From Acinetobacter radioresistens DSM 6976 = NBRC 102413 = CIP 103788 (lineage in GTDB: Bacteria; Pseudomonadota; Gammaproteobacteria; Pseudomonadales; Moraxellaceae): a stretch of 64,000 nt of DNA. Under the pieces are notes generated by a model that saw only the letters and a list, made by a program, of their open reading frames with translations, was not told the DNA's origin and made no database searches. The position numbers were made by a program, and so were the translations under genes. The DNA is taken from positions 2,790,001 to 2,854,000 of the forward strand of contig NZ_AP019740.1 in NCBI RefSeq assembly GCF_006757745.1, read 5' to 3'. Below, piece by piece: positions 8,850-18,645 of the stretch (position 1 is its first letter; each line of letters begins with the position of its first letter).

Positions 8850-11036
8850 TTATTCCAGAAAATTGACCCGACCGGTCTGCACATCATAAATTGCTCCCAC
8901 AATGGCTATTTCTCCACGTTCAAGCATCTCTTTTAAGACAGAGCTGTGGTTAACAATATACTGGATATTGTAATGAACATTCAGGGTAGTTACCTGATCA
9001 ATAAAAGGCCGGTTCAGCTCACGCGGCTGCATAATATCGTAAGCGCTCTGAACCGAATGCATTAGCGGCCCCAAGATATACTGAATATACGGCATTTCTT
9101 TAATATCAGAAATACTTTTATGCTGTAACCGCAGCTGGCAGGCACTAGTTACTGCTCCGCAGTCAGTATGGCCCAGCACCACAACTACTTTTGAACCCTT
9201 AGCCTGACAGGCAAACTCAAGAGAGCCTATGACTTTCTGTCCGGCCACATTTCCTGCAATACGCAGGCTGAATAAATCCCCAATTCCGACATCGAACAGC
9301 ATCTCTGTAGGAGCTCTTGAGTCCATACAGCCGAGTACGGCAGCAATCGGATGTTGACCCTGATCAGCAGTGACCCGGATCTGCCGGTAAATATCACGTT
9401 GTAAACGTTCATTTTTCACAAAGCGCTCATTTCCTTCCTTAAGCAAGTTCAGTACTTGGGCAGGTGTCAGTTGCTGCTGCAAATCGCGAGTACTGATATC
9501 AATATCTAGTACTGCGTCATCCAGTTCATGATAATGCTGTTTGAATCCGATTAGTTTTAAATCAATCTTGCGTTTAATGGCAGTTTCATTCTGATACTCC
9601 TGAATAACTTGATAAATATCTGGATCGATTGAATCGGACTGAGTCGCATCCAGAATTAACTGCTCATCTTTATGAACATGTTCGAGAGCTGAAATGAGTG
9701 CTGAACGGTTTAAAAAAGTAACCTGTGAAGGCAGTTCAATCCGTGTAACAATACCGTGCAAATGCTTTTCCTTATATACACGTACGCCCTTATTCAAATT
9801 ACCGTATAGGATAAAAGCACTACTGACCAATAATCCAATTAGAATTCCAGTGAGCAGATCTGTGAGTAAAATCGCAACTAATGTGATAATAAAAGGCAAA
9901 AACTGTTTCCAGCCCTGCTGATAAAGCTTTTTAAAGAGTTTTGGATGGGTAAGTTTAAAACCCGTTAAAATTAAAATCGCAGCTAGAGCTGATAAAGGAA
10001 TCATATTCATCAATGGCACAAAAAACATCACTGCCAGTAGCAGGAAAATGCCATGAATAATGGTCGAACATTTACTGCGTGCGCCAGAATTGGCATTGAC
10101 GGAGCTACGTACAATTACCGACGTAATTGGCATACCTCCAATTAAACCGGAAACAATATTGCCTGTGCCTTGTGCCCATAACTCGCGGTTCGGTGGTGAT
10201 GAACGTTTTTGTGGATCAAGTTTGTCTGCCGCTTCGAGATTCAGAAGTGTTTCCAGAGAAGCGACTACCGCAAGGGTAATAGCTCCGGTGTAAATCAGTG
10301 GTTCTGCTAAATAGCCAAAATCCGGGAAAATCAGTACATCTCTTGGAGCTTCCAGTAAATTAGGTAACTGAATCAAGTTATGATTCTGAACTGCCAAAGG
10401 AGAACCCATCGACATTAAAATAAAATTTAATAGCGCAGCGGCAACCACAGCTACCAGTGCCGATGGCAGAACCAGTTTTTTAAGAGGACTACTGTCCCAA
10501 GCCAGAATTAAAAATAGACTGAGCAGACCAATCAGTGCTGCGCCTTTATCAAGGGAGCTAAAATTTGAAAAAAATGTTCCAGACCAAACTGCTGACCATG
10601 AGAAATCATGGATACCCAATAAATAAGGTAATTGGGTTGCTATCAGAATTACGCCAATTGCTGCGAGCAGCCCTAAAATAACGTTATTGGGAATAAAATT
10701 AGCAAAAAAACCTAGCTTGAATAGACCAAAGCCAATTTGAAGTAAACCGGCAAAAATAATACACAATAAAAAAGCGGCATAATTGCCGCTTAATTGATCC
10801 AGTTGTACCAGAATGACTGCCGTGAGCCCGGCCGCCGGGCCTGCCACACTGATGTGTGAGCCACTCAACACCCCGACGACAATTCCGCCTACAATCCCCG
10901 CAATAATACCGGAAATAATGGGTGCACCTGAGGCTAAAGCTATACCTAAACACAAGGGTAATGCGACCAGAAAAACGACAAGTCCAGAGAGTATATCTTT
11001 TAAATAAAAGGGTTTTCTCAAATTTAAAACTGACAT
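8850..11036 (-). CDS. SulP anion transporter fused to a beta-carbonic anhydrase
   Basis: Inner-membrane transporter, probably for bicarbonate, with its own carbonic anhydrase. In order: SulP membrane domain (residues 1 to about 400, opening FYLKDILSGLVVFLVALPL), a STAS-like region (about 430-530), then a beta-carbonic anhydrase with zinc ligands Cys570, His623 and Cys626 in GCMDSRAP and GHTDCGAV, so the catalytic site looks intact. The family link between SulP and carbonic anhydrase suggests HCO3-/CO2 handling; sulfate is the alternative. The frame extends upstream to a TTG at 11135, but the ATG at 11036 directly precedes the conserved SulP start. 728 residues. Confidence 0.88.
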   Translation of the reverse strand: MSVLNLRKPFYLKDILSGLVVFLVALPLCLGIALASGAPIISGIIAGIVGGIVVGVLSGSHISVAGPAAGLTAVILVQLDQLSGNYAAFLLCIIFAGLLQIGFGLFKLGFFANFIPNNVILGLLAAIGVILIATQLPYLLGIHDFSWSAVWSGTFFSNFSSLDKGAALIGLLSLFLILAWDSSPLKKLVLPSALVAVVAAALLNFILMSMGSPLAVQNHNLIQLPNLLEAPRDVLIFPDFGYLAEPLIYTGAITLAVVASLETLLNLEAADKLDPQKRSSPPNRELWAQGTGNIVSGLIGGMPITSVIVRSSVNANSGARSKCSTIIHGIFLLLAVMFFVPLMNMIPLSALAAILILTGFKLTHPKLFKKLYQQGWKQFLPFIITLVAILLTDLLTGILIGLLVSSAFILYGNLNKGVRVYKEKHLHGIVTRIELPSQVTFLNRSALISALEHVHKDEQLILDATQSDSIDPDIYQVIQEYQNETAIKRKIDLKLIGFKQHYHELDDAVLDIDISTRDLQQQLTPAQVLNLLKEGNERFVKNERLQRDIYRQIRVTADQGQHPIAAVLGCMDSRAPTEMLFDVGIGDLFSLRIAGNVAGQKVIGSLEFACQAKGSKVVVVLGHTDCGAVTSACQLRLQHKSISDIKEMPYIQYILGPLMHSVQSAYDIMQPRELNRPFIDQVTTLNVHYNIQYIVNHSSVLKEMLERGEIAIVGAIYDVQTGRVNFLE

Positions 11037-11255
11037 AAAACAACCGTTTGGAATAAAAATTAGAATCGACTTCGAGGTCAGATGTAACACTAACATCGAT
11101 GTTTTTATAAAAAGCGAGTTGATATTGTCTGACAATCTTTCTGAATTAAAGCCTGATTATGCTACTATAATGTGTGATTTTTACACTATTTTATTTAACT
11201 TTTATCTAACTCTGCCTTATGCTTGCTAGAGTTGGATTTTTTTCATCTTACTTTT

Positions 11256-13232
11256 TCATTTTAAGGTTTCGAAACCGCAATCCATTAAAAATTGATACGT
11301 AGAATTATAATATTTCGCTGGCCGGGTCCAGTCGGCCTGCTCTATTTCAGGCACATAAATTACCATGCCTTGTCGCGCGCGAGTCAATAAAACCCGATAC
11401 GCATTTAGCAAGTATTTTTGCTTGGCTTCATTTTTAATTTTCTGCCATGTACTACCTTTGAAAGCCTGATACTTCCACTCCTGATCAAAATAAAAATTAA
11501 TATCCCAAGCAACACAGGTATAGTCAATTTCCAGACCCTGTATATCAAATTCGGTAGCGACCTCTTCTAGGTAATATGAAGAGCGTACATCTGTATCTAG
11601 ATTTAGAAACCAATGTTCAGGAGTAATTTTACTTTTAATATCTATTCCATCTGCTCTTAAACGCTTTGCCCCAGAGCTTGCTACAATACCGTAACGCTCC
11701 GATCCTTTTGCCCTGGTTTTTAACCATTGCTTAGCTTGCTTCAAATTTCTGCTCAATACGACAGGATAATCAGAACTGATCTCTGAATAGAGCTGTTGAG
11801 CAGCCTGAGAATTCCCCTCTAAAATATATTGAATTAATTGTGATACCCGCTCACTTCTAAATGAACGTACAGAGACAGCTAAATGTAAATCCTGTTCATT
11901 AATGCCTGTAGTTTGTAGCCAGTTCCTATGTTCTGTAGAGTCCAAATAAACGCTGTCTTCTAATATCTTTTCGGAATAATAAATTTGCCACTCAGAAAAC
12001 TTCTGTTTCAAGGCTTCTAACCATTCAGTAACGCCAGCTTCTCCTGTATTGATTTCTTGACCACCACCGATTAAACAGACTACAACACACCAATCTATAT
12101 GCCGGTTCATCACATTGATCAAAAACTCGGGTTCAGACATAGTAAAATTATCAATTCCCTTTTTGAGTTTCATAAAATTGGAAACCTGTTCTTTTTGCCA
12201 GGCCCGCTGCGCCTCATCAAAAACCACTACCTGCTCAACAGGTATTTCTGTAGAGCGTAAATAATAATCTCGAAAATGATGAATATTCTGTATAAACGCT
12301 TTTGCTGAACGCTCTGCCGCTAGACGACTTTTTGACAGGCCCTGCAATTTAAAATTTTTTACTGTATCGCGCACCAATGCTTCACGTAATACATCGACCA
12401 ATGGCCCATTACCTGAAAGAAAAACAGCATGCTCTGTCTGATCCTTTTTCAATCGCTGATTCGCAATATTTAGACCAGCAAGCGTTTTGCCTGCACCCGG
12501 TACCCCGGTTAAAAAGCAGATCGACTTTATGTTATTCTGCTTGGAGTATTCAATGATTTCCTCAATCTTATTAGAGGTAATTTCAAGATTAATCGTACCT
12601 GCATCACTACGAGAAATCTCTTGGACTTGATGGCCTTTATATAAAGCTTGTGCTGCTTCAATAATTGTCGGTGTCGGTTTGTAGGGAGCTTCCAGCCAAG
12701 ATTGGGTATTAATGACTGAATTATGAGAAAATTGCTGAATAATTTCAGAAAATATCTCTCCAAAATTTTCTGCATTACAGCATGCTACCTCATTTAATGA
12801 GGCTATTTCCTCCCAATTCTGCCTAGTTTCTGCTGCCTGTGTAGCCACCAAAACTGGAATTACTTTCTGATTATGACTACCTGCATGAAAATTAAGTAAG
12901 TCCAAACAGTAATCAATTACTTGTATTTGTGCTGAGTGACTGTATTGCGTATCTCCCACTTTGAATTCAATGACCAAAATTAAATCTTGAATGATCAAAA
13001 TATTATCTACACGTTTCCCCATACGTGGAATATGAAATTCAAAAAAGATCTCGCCTTGATCAAGTATACAAAGAGCTCTCTTTAAAATCGTAATTTGCTT
13101 AAGCCATGCACTTTTTTGTAATTCATCAAGACTGAACTCATGCTGATAAGCCAGTGAACCTAATATAGCCTCTTCATTTTCATTCCTGAATTCTAAAAAA
13201 TTATTCTGGTAGTAACTTTGTGCAAGACCCAT
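11256..13232 (-). CDS. DUF2075-type protein: PD-(D/E)xK nuclease domain plus SF1-like helicase
   Basis: 658-residue cytoplasmic protein. The N-terminal part has a PD-(D/E)xK nuclease pattern: Asp76 in RVDN, then Glu89-Phe-Lys91, then a helix starting near Gln102. A P-loop ATPase follows: Walker A GVPGAGKT at 243-250, Walker B VVVFDEAQ ending at 342, a motif-III-like GGGQEI at 389-394, and a C-terminal LLTRARQG near 615-622 like SF1 motif VI. It resembles the DUF2075/COG3410 group. The function is unknown; DNA processing or phage defence is inference. The ATG at 13232 is preferred to a TTG at 13256, although neither has a good ribosome site. The tex terminator lies immediately upstream, leaving almost no room for a promoter. 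Confidence 0.75.
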   Translation of the reverse strand: MGLAQSYYQNNFLEFRNENEEAILGSLAYQHEFSLDELQKSAWLKQITILKRALCILDQGEIFFEFHIPRMGKRVDNILIIQDLILVIEFKVGDTQYSHSAQIQVIDYCLDLLNFHAGSHNQKVIPVLVATQAAETRQNWEEIASLNEVACCNAENFGEIFSEIIQQFSHNSVINTQSWLEAPYKPTPTIIEAAQALYKGHQVQEISRSDAGTINLEITSNKIEEIIEYSKQNNIKSICFLTGVPGAGKTLAGLNIANQRLKKDQTEHAVFLSGNGPLVDVLREALVRDTVKNFKLQGLSKSRLAAERSAKAFIQNIHHFRDYYLRSTEIPVEQVVVFDEAQRAWQKEQVSNFMKLKKGIDNFTMSEPEFLINVMNRHIDWCVVVCLIGGGQEINTGEAGVTEWLEALKQKFSEWQIYYSEKILEDSVYLDSTEHRNWLQTTGINEQDLHLAVSVRSFRSERVSQLIQYILEGNSQAAQQLYSEISSDYPVVLSRNLKQAKQWLKTRAKGSERYGIVASSGAKRLRADGIDIKSKITPEHWFLNLDTDVRSSYYLEEVATEFDIQGLEIDYTCVAWDINFYFDQEWKYQAFKGSTWQKIKNEAKQKYLLNAYRVLLTRARQGMVIYVPEIEQADWTRPAKYYNSTYQFLMDCGFETLK

Positions 13233-13267
13233 TCTTTTTAGCCAAACTTTCTTCAATTTATTTTAGA

Positions 13268-13298
13268 TAAAAAAGAAAACCTCCCACTTGGGAGGTTT
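13268..13298 (-). terminator. Terminator of tex
   Basis: Stem AAACCTCCC/GGGAGGTTT with a 4-nt loop; the A-rich left flank reads as a T tract on the minus strand. It separates tex from the nuclease-helicase gene. Confidence 0.8.
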
Positions 13299-13316
13299 CC
13301 GTTTACTTCGCAGAGA

Positions 13317-15674
13317 TTATTTAGATCCTTTAATACCTGCTTGCAATAATAAAGCGCCTAATCCGCCAATTTTCTGTTCCTGCGGTTTAGCTGCCTGTGG
13401 TTTCTTCCCTTGTGAGCGTTCACCTTGCGGACGGGCATGTTGAGGACGTTTACCTTGTGGCTTACGCTCAGGACGCTGCTCCTGATTTTGTTCACGACGC
13501 GGACGTGGTGATGTTTTTACCGGCGCAGCAGCACCCTCAGGTCGCATAGAAAGATTAACGCGATTACGCTCTGCATCGACCTGAATCACACGTACCTGTA
13601 CGATTTGTCCCGGCTTTACAATCTTGTGCGGATCTGAAACAAATTCGTTTGCCAATTCTGAAATATGTACCAGTCCATCTTGGTGTACGCCAATATCAAC
13701 AAAAGCGCCAAAGTTAGTAACATTGGTTACCACGCCTTCCAGTTGCATACCTTCAGTCAGCTGTTTTACATCAGTAATATCATCACGGAACTTGGCAGTA
13801 CGGAATTCAGGGCGCGGATCACGACCCGGTTTTTCCAGTTCGGCCAATACATCCTGGATAGTAGGCAGACCAAACTTGTCATCAATAAACTGGTTAGGGT
13901 CTACCTGACGAATAATTTCACTATTTCCAATAATATCTTTTACAGTAGTGGCTTTGGCTTCAACAATTTTCTCAACCAGACCATAACTTTCCGGATGAAC
14001 AGAAGATGCATCTAATGGCTGATTACCTTCTTGAATACGCAGGAAGCCAGCTGCCTGTTCAAATGTACGATCGCCCAAACGGGGAACTTTTTTCAAGTCC
14101 TGACGGTTGTCGAAGCGACCGTTCTCTTTACGGTATTCTACAATTTGTTGGGCAATTGCTTTATTTAAACCAGCAATATAACCTAAAATTGCAGAAGAGG
14201 CGGTATTAACGTCTACGCCCACCGCATTTACACAATCTTCAACTACCGCATCTAACGTTTTTGCAAGACCGGCCTGATTTACATCATGCTGATACTGCCC
14301 CACGCCGATTGATTTCGGATCAATTTTAACTAGCTCAGCCAGTGGGTCCTGTAATCGACGGGCAATAGATACTGCTCCACGAATAGACACATCCAGTTCA
14401 GGCAATTCCTGAGAAGCCAGCTCACTCGCTGAATAGACTGACGCACCGGCTTCACTTACAGTCACACGGGTCAGTTTTAGATCCGGGTTGGCTGCCATCA
14501 TTTCAGCCACTACAGCTTCAGTCTCGCGGCTGGCTGTACCATTACCAATTGCAATCAGTTCAATATCAAATTCACGGCACAAACGCGCAAGTTCGGCCAC
14601 TGAACCTTCTTTATCTTCTTTTGGAGCAAACGGATAAATCGTACTATGGGCGAGTACATCACCTGACTCATTCACTACTGCCAGTTTTACGCCAGTACGT
14701 ATACCCGGGTCTACGCCCAATGTACGTCGGCTACCTGCCGGTGCAGACAAGAGTAAATGACGCAGGTTTTCTGCAAAGACCTGCATAGCTTCATTTTCAG
14801 CAGCTAAACGCTTTTCGGTCAGTAATGAATGCTCAACCTGTGGACGTACTTTACCCATCCAGAACAGTTTTGCAGTTTGCTTGAGAAAATCCTGACGTGT
14901 CTGTGGCTGAATTTGATCCAACTGATATTCAACCTCAATACGCTGAATCGCCGGATCATTTTCACCATCAACTTTAAGGCCCAGCACATTTTCCTGACGT
15001 CCGCGCAACATGGCCAGTAAACGATGTGAAGGGACTTTGTTCAAATTTTCTGAAAATTCAAAATAGTCACGGAATTTTTTGCCAACTTCTTTCTTCTCTT
15101 CACTTGCTACTGCACTTTTCAAAACGGCAGTTTTTGCAAAGTTGGCTTTAAGCTCAGCCGTCAGCGCAATATTCTGTGCCCACTCATCAATAATAATATG
15201 CTGAATGGCATCCAGCTGGCTTTCCAGGTCTGGGTACTCTTCATGCGAGAACCCTGCAAGTGCTTCACTCGGGTCAACCTGTTCAGCCAATATTTTCTCA
15301 GCAACCGGCCCTAAACCAGCTTCTCTTGCCTTGAAAGATTTGCTGGTCCGTTTTGGACGATAAGGTGCATAAATTTCTTCAAGAGCATTTTTGGTTTCGA
15401 CGGCCTCGACCCGGGCCAGCAAGTCATCGCTTAATTTATTCTGTTCTTTCAGCGATTCGATGACTTTAGCGCGTCGCTCATTTAAATCACGTAAATAGGA
15501 TAAACGCGTATCAAGCTGACGTAGCTGCGTATCGTCTAAGCCTTGTGTCACTTCTTTACGGTAACGGGCAATAAAAGGAACACTGGCACCTTCATCTATA
15601 AGCTTGATGGCAGCTTCAACCTGATCTGGACGTACGGCAAGCTCGCTTGCCAGCTGCTGAACTAAGTCAGTCAT
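13317..15674 (-). CDS. tex: RNA-binding transcription accessory protein Tex
   Basis: Conserved nucleic-acid-binding protein linked to transcription and RNA handling. 785 residues. Visible parts: the N-terminal helical region (VPFIARYRKEVTQGLDD), a YqgF/RNase H-like fold around GVDPGIRTGVKLAV, helix-hairpin-helix repeats around DCVNAVGVDVNTAS and KVPRLGDRTFEQAAGF, and an S1 domain (GVVTNVTNFGAFVDIGVHQDGLVHISEL). The tail is basic and low in complexity, rich in Arg, Pro, Gln and Lys, and is longer than in many homologues. The ATG at 15674 is chosen over a GTG at 15689 because a GTGGA precedes it. Confidence 0.95.
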   Translation of the reverse strand: MTDLVQQLASELAVRPDQVEAAIKLIDEGASVPFIARYRKEVTQGLDDTQLRQLDTRLSYLRDLNERRAKVIESLKEQNKLSDDLLARVEAVETKNALEEIYAPYRPKRTSKSFKAREAGLGPVAEKILAEQVDPSEALAGFSHEEYPDLESQLDAIQHIIIDEWAQNIALTAELKANFAKTAVLKSAVASEEKKEVGKKFRDYFEFSENLNKVPSHRLLAMLRGRQENVLGLKVDGENDPAIQRIEVEYQLDQIQPQTRQDFLKQTAKLFWMGKVRPQVEHSLLTEKRLAAENEAMQVFAENLRHLLLSAPAGSRRTLGVDPGIRTGVKLAVVNESGDVLAHSTIYPFAPKEDKEGSVAELARLCREFDIELIAIGNGTASRETEAVVAEMMAANPDLKLTRVTVSEAGASVYSASELASQELPELDVSIRGAVSIARRLQDPLAELVKIDPKSIGVGQYQHDVNQAGLAKTLDAVVEDCVNAVGVDVNTASSAILGYIAGLNKAIAQQIVEYRKENGRFDNRQDLKKVPRLGDRTFEQAAGFLRIQEGNQPLDASSVHPESYGLVEKIVEAKATTVKDIIGNSEIIRQVDPNQFIDDKFGLPTIQDVLAELEKPGRDPRPEFRTAKFRDDITDVKQLTEGMQLEGVVTNVTNFGAFVDIGVHQDGLVHISELANEFVSDPHKIVKPGQIVQVRVIQVDAERNRVNLSMRPEGAAAPVKTSPRPRREQNQEQRPERKPQGKRPQHARPQGERSQGKKPQAAKPQEQKIGGLGALLLQAGIKGSK

Positions 15675-16010
15675 CGTGTTTGATTCCACAAGGATAAATA
15701 CTAAAAGCTGTGATTATAAAGACCAAGGCCATAAAATCTACTATTGTTTTATCTAAATTACACATCAGCAATAATGCTAATTTAGTGAAGTTCCATGGTT
15801 TTTATGCAATTTTACGACAAAATTCCCGTAAATTGCCAAGATCTGGCCGTTCCTGTTTATTTTTTACCTGTATATATTTGGTATCTATGTCTTGATTTTT
15901 ACTGCAATATTTGGTGCTTTAGAGCATAGTAAAACTCATTGTAAGCATCGTATACTCAATACTGTATATGGGTCTGATCACGATGACAATAAACAATAAA
16001 GGAGCACATC
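15675..16010. other. Divergent intergenic region tex/ompR
   Basis: AT-rich region carrying the promoters of tex (left) and ompR (right). No further gene is seen. An AGGAG about nine bases before the ompR ATG is the only clear signal. Confidence 0.4.
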
Positions 16011-16775
16011 ATGAGTCTAGTTGTACCTGCTGAACATACAGATGCTGTACAAGCCGATACAGATCGCGTTGAACGTATCCTCGTGGTCGATGATGATGTG
16101 CGTTTGCGTACTCTGTTACAACGTTTTTTGGAAGATAAAGGCTTTGTTGTTAAAACTGCACACGATGCTACCCAGATGGATCGTCTGCTACAACGTGAAC
16201 TGTTTTCACTGATTGTACTCGACTTTATGTTGCCAGTTGAAGATGGCTTGAGTATTTGCCGTCGTTTACGACAGTCCAATATTGATATTCCAATTATTAT
16301 GCTGACCGCGCGTGGCAGTGATTCTGACCGCATTGCCGGTCTTGAGGCAGGTGCAGATGATTATCTGCCTAAACCATTTAATCCAAACGAACTTCTTGCC
16401 CGTATCCGGGCAGTTCTGCGTCGCCAGGTCCGTGAAGTACCTGGTGCTCCTAGTCAGCAGGTAGAGGTCGTAAGTTTCGGACCATGGTCTCTAGATTTAT
16501 CGACCCGTACGCTGACACGTGAAGGTCAGGTGGTCACTTTAACCACTGGTGAATTTGCAGTACTTAAGGCATTGGTTCAGCATCCACGTGAGCCACTAAC
16601 ACGTGACAAACTGATGAATCTGGCGCGCGGTCGTGAGTGGGGCGCTATGGAGCGTTCAATTGATGTTCAGGTGTCTCGCCTGCGTCGTCTGATTGAAGAA
16701 AATCCGGCACGTGCACGTTATATTCAGACAGTCTGGGGCGTAGGTTACGTTTTTGTACCAGATGGCGCTGAATAA
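16011..16775 (+). CDS. ompR: OmpR-type response regulator
   Basis: Cytoplasmic DNA-binding regulator phosphorylated by EnvZ; in this family it controls envelope and osmotic-response genes. 254 residues. Receiver domain: Asp triplet 27-29 (VVDDDV), phospho-acceptor Asp71 (VLDFMLP), Thr99 and Lys121 (LPKPFNP). The C-terminal winged helix ends in TVWGVGYVFVP. The protein is slightly longer at the N-terminus than E. coli OmpR. envZ follows on the same strand after an unusually long 210-bp gap. Confidence 0.93.
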   Translation: MSLVVPAEHTDAVQADTDRVERILVVDDDVRLRTLLQRFLEDKGFVVKTAHDATQMDRLLQRELFSLIVLDFMLPVEDGLSICRRLRQSNIDIPIIMLTARGSDSDRIAGLEAGADDYLPKPFNPNELLARIRAVLRRQVREVPGAPSQQVEVVSFGPWSLDLSTRTLTREGQVVTLTTGEFAVLKALVQHPREPLTRDKLMNLARGREWGAMERSIDVQVSRLRRLIEENPARARYIQTVWGVGYVFVPDGAE

Positions 16776-16818
16776 CCCGTTTATTTTATGATCGGAATTA
16801 TCCTAATGATTTGTACAT

Positions 16819-16865
16819 GCCATTCACTACTGGGAGGTTTTATATCTGCCAATAAAGTGAATGGC
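16819..16865 (+). other. Perfect inverted repeat in the ompR-envZ gap
   Basis: GCCATTCACT at 16819-16828 pairs exactly with AGTGAATGGC at 16856-16865 around a 27-nt loop. No T tract follows, so it does not look like a simple terminator. It could be an mRNA structure that sets the ompR:envZ ratio. Confidence 0.4.
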
Positions 16866-16985
16866 TAGTTCGTATAAGAATGCTTAAAAAACCGTATTGT
16901 CTATGGCCTTTGAGCCAAGACAAGCCGCTAAAATTCTGTCATAAAATTACAGTCTGAGTATAAAATACACTTATAGGAATCCAGA

Positions 16986-18443
16986 GTGAAACTCGACCCT
17001 ATTGATCCGCAAGAATTTACTGACTATGTAGCTTATTCAGAGAAAAAACGCACCCGTGGGGAACGTTTCCTGGACAAGATCAAGCCACGCTCCGCAGCAA
17101 TGCGTACTACAGTTCTGGTCGGTTTTGTGGTGCTGTTCAGTCTGGTCATGTCACTCTGGTTTTTCTGGCGTACTTTATATTTACCTGAAATTCAGCAACA
17201 TGCCCGTTATCTGGCTGTTGAGCTTGAAATTATTAACAACCCCAAACTGCGTATCTTCCATGACAATGTTGAAATGGATATAGATACCTGGCTCAAAAAT
17301 CGGGTCGGAATTGAATATGTCACTGACCCTAAAGAGTATCCCAATGTTCGGGAAAAGGTGATCGCCGAATTCTTTACTAACCATATTGAAGAAAAGCTGG
17401 CTAGAGAGTTAAAAGTCGATAATGTTACGGTGTATTTCCAGTTTAAGCCAAGCCCAAGAATCTGGATACAGACCCCCGAAATGCACGGAAACTGGGTCCG
17501 TGAACCATTAAAAACTTATGCCAACTATAGCCCTGAACTGATTTTTGGTTGGCTGCTCGGTGTTCCAATTATTGCATCTATTATTATTTTGACATTGGTT
17601 CGGCAGTTAAATCGCCCCTTACGTCGGCTGCAAAATGCGGCAAACCAGTACAGCAAAACCGGGAAGGCACCTTATCTAGAAACTAATCATGGTCCACTAG
17701 AAATCCGTCAGGTAAATCAGGCCTTTAATCATATGGTTTATACACTGGAGCAGACAGAGCGCGAGCGGATGATCATGCTAGCAGGTATTTCACATGATTT
17801 ACGTACACCGTTGACCCGAATTCGTCTGACTGCTGAAATGTTACCGGATGAATTCCTGCGTGAAGGGCTGATTTATGACGTTGACGATATGGATGCAATT
17901 TTGAATCAGTTTATCTCCTATATGCGTGATGGCTCTGACGAAGAATTAAAAGACACCAATATCAACATCTTGCTACAGGAATTGATTGTACAGTTCAAAC
18001 CGCTAGATATTCGTTTTGAAGCACAGGATGTTCCTATCATTCCAGCACGTAGCCTGTCATTGAAACGCCTGATTGGCAACCTGATCAATAATGCCAAGCG
18101 TTATGGTGCTGAACCAATCGAACTCTCTGCCTATACAGAAAATGACCGGATTATCATCAAGGTAGCAGATCATGGCGAAGGGATTCCAGAAGACCAGATT
18201 CAGGATCTGATGCAACCTTTTGTGCGTGGAGACTCCGCCCGTACCGTACAAGGTAGTGGTTTGGGCTTAGCAATTGTCAAACGTATTGTTGATATCCATC
18301 AAGGTGAGCTTAAAATCCATAATCGTCCTGAAGGCGGATTAGAAGCTATTATCTCACTGCTGATACCTAAAGAGAAAACTGAAGAAAACAGTAGTCATAA
18401 TCCGCTAGAAAAGATCAAGCAAAGTCTAAGTGACCGTTTTTAA
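16986..18443 (+). CDS. envZ: EnvZ-type osmosensor histidine kinase
   Basis: Inner-membrane sensor kinase, partner of OmpR. 485 residues. Membrane helix 1 at about 41-62, a periplasmic domain to about 185, helix 2 at about 186-206, HAMP, then the H-box with His270 (GISHDLRTPLTR), N-box NLINNAKRYG at 365-374, G1 DHGEGIP and G2 GSGLGLAIVKR. All kinase motifs are intact. Start is GTG at 16986 with AGGAA six bases upstream. Most EnvZ genes overlap or nearly touch ompR; here 210 bp intervene, with a TATAAAAT near 16956 that may give envZ its own promoter. Confidence 0.93.
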   Translation: MKLDPIDPQEFTDYVAYSEKKRTRGERFLDKIKPRSAAMRTTVLVGFVVLFSLVMSLWFFWRTLYLPEIQQHARYLAVELEIINNPKLRIFHDNVEMDIDTWLKNRVGIEYVTDPKEYPNVREKVIAEFFTNHIEEKLARELKVDNVTVYFQFKPSPRIWIQTPEMHGNWVREPLKTYANYSPELIFGWLLGVPIIASIIILTLVRQLNRPLRRLQNAANQYSKTGKAPYLETNHGPLEIRQVNQAFNHMVYTLEQTERERMIMLAGISHDLRTPLTRIRLTAEMLPDEFLREGLIYDVDDMDAILNQFISYMRDGSDEELKDTNINILLQELIVQFKPLDIRFEAQDVPIIPARSLSLKRLIGNLINNAKRYGAEPIELSAYTENDRIIIKVADHGEGIPEDQIQDLMQPFVRGDSARTVQGSGLGLAIVKRIVDIHQGELKIHNRPEGGLEAIISLLIPKEKTEENSSHNPLEKIKQSLSDRF

Positions 18444-18645
18444 TCATGATTAAATTTTAGACATTTGAATTTTACAATTATCTTAGCCTTTAAAAATATT
18501 TATTTAAAAAATAGTAGTTTAAAAAGCATCAAAAATATTTATACCTTCATTTTCTGAAAAAATTAGACCTTAGCCTAACAGGCATGCACAATTTGTTTTT
18601 TGGGCGGTACAATCCGTCTAGTTTCGAGCATATTGAGAGTAAACC

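Noticed and set aside
11037..11135. 33-residue N-terminal extension of the SulP fusion
   Set aside because: It would start at TTG without a ribosome site and precedes the conserved SulP start.
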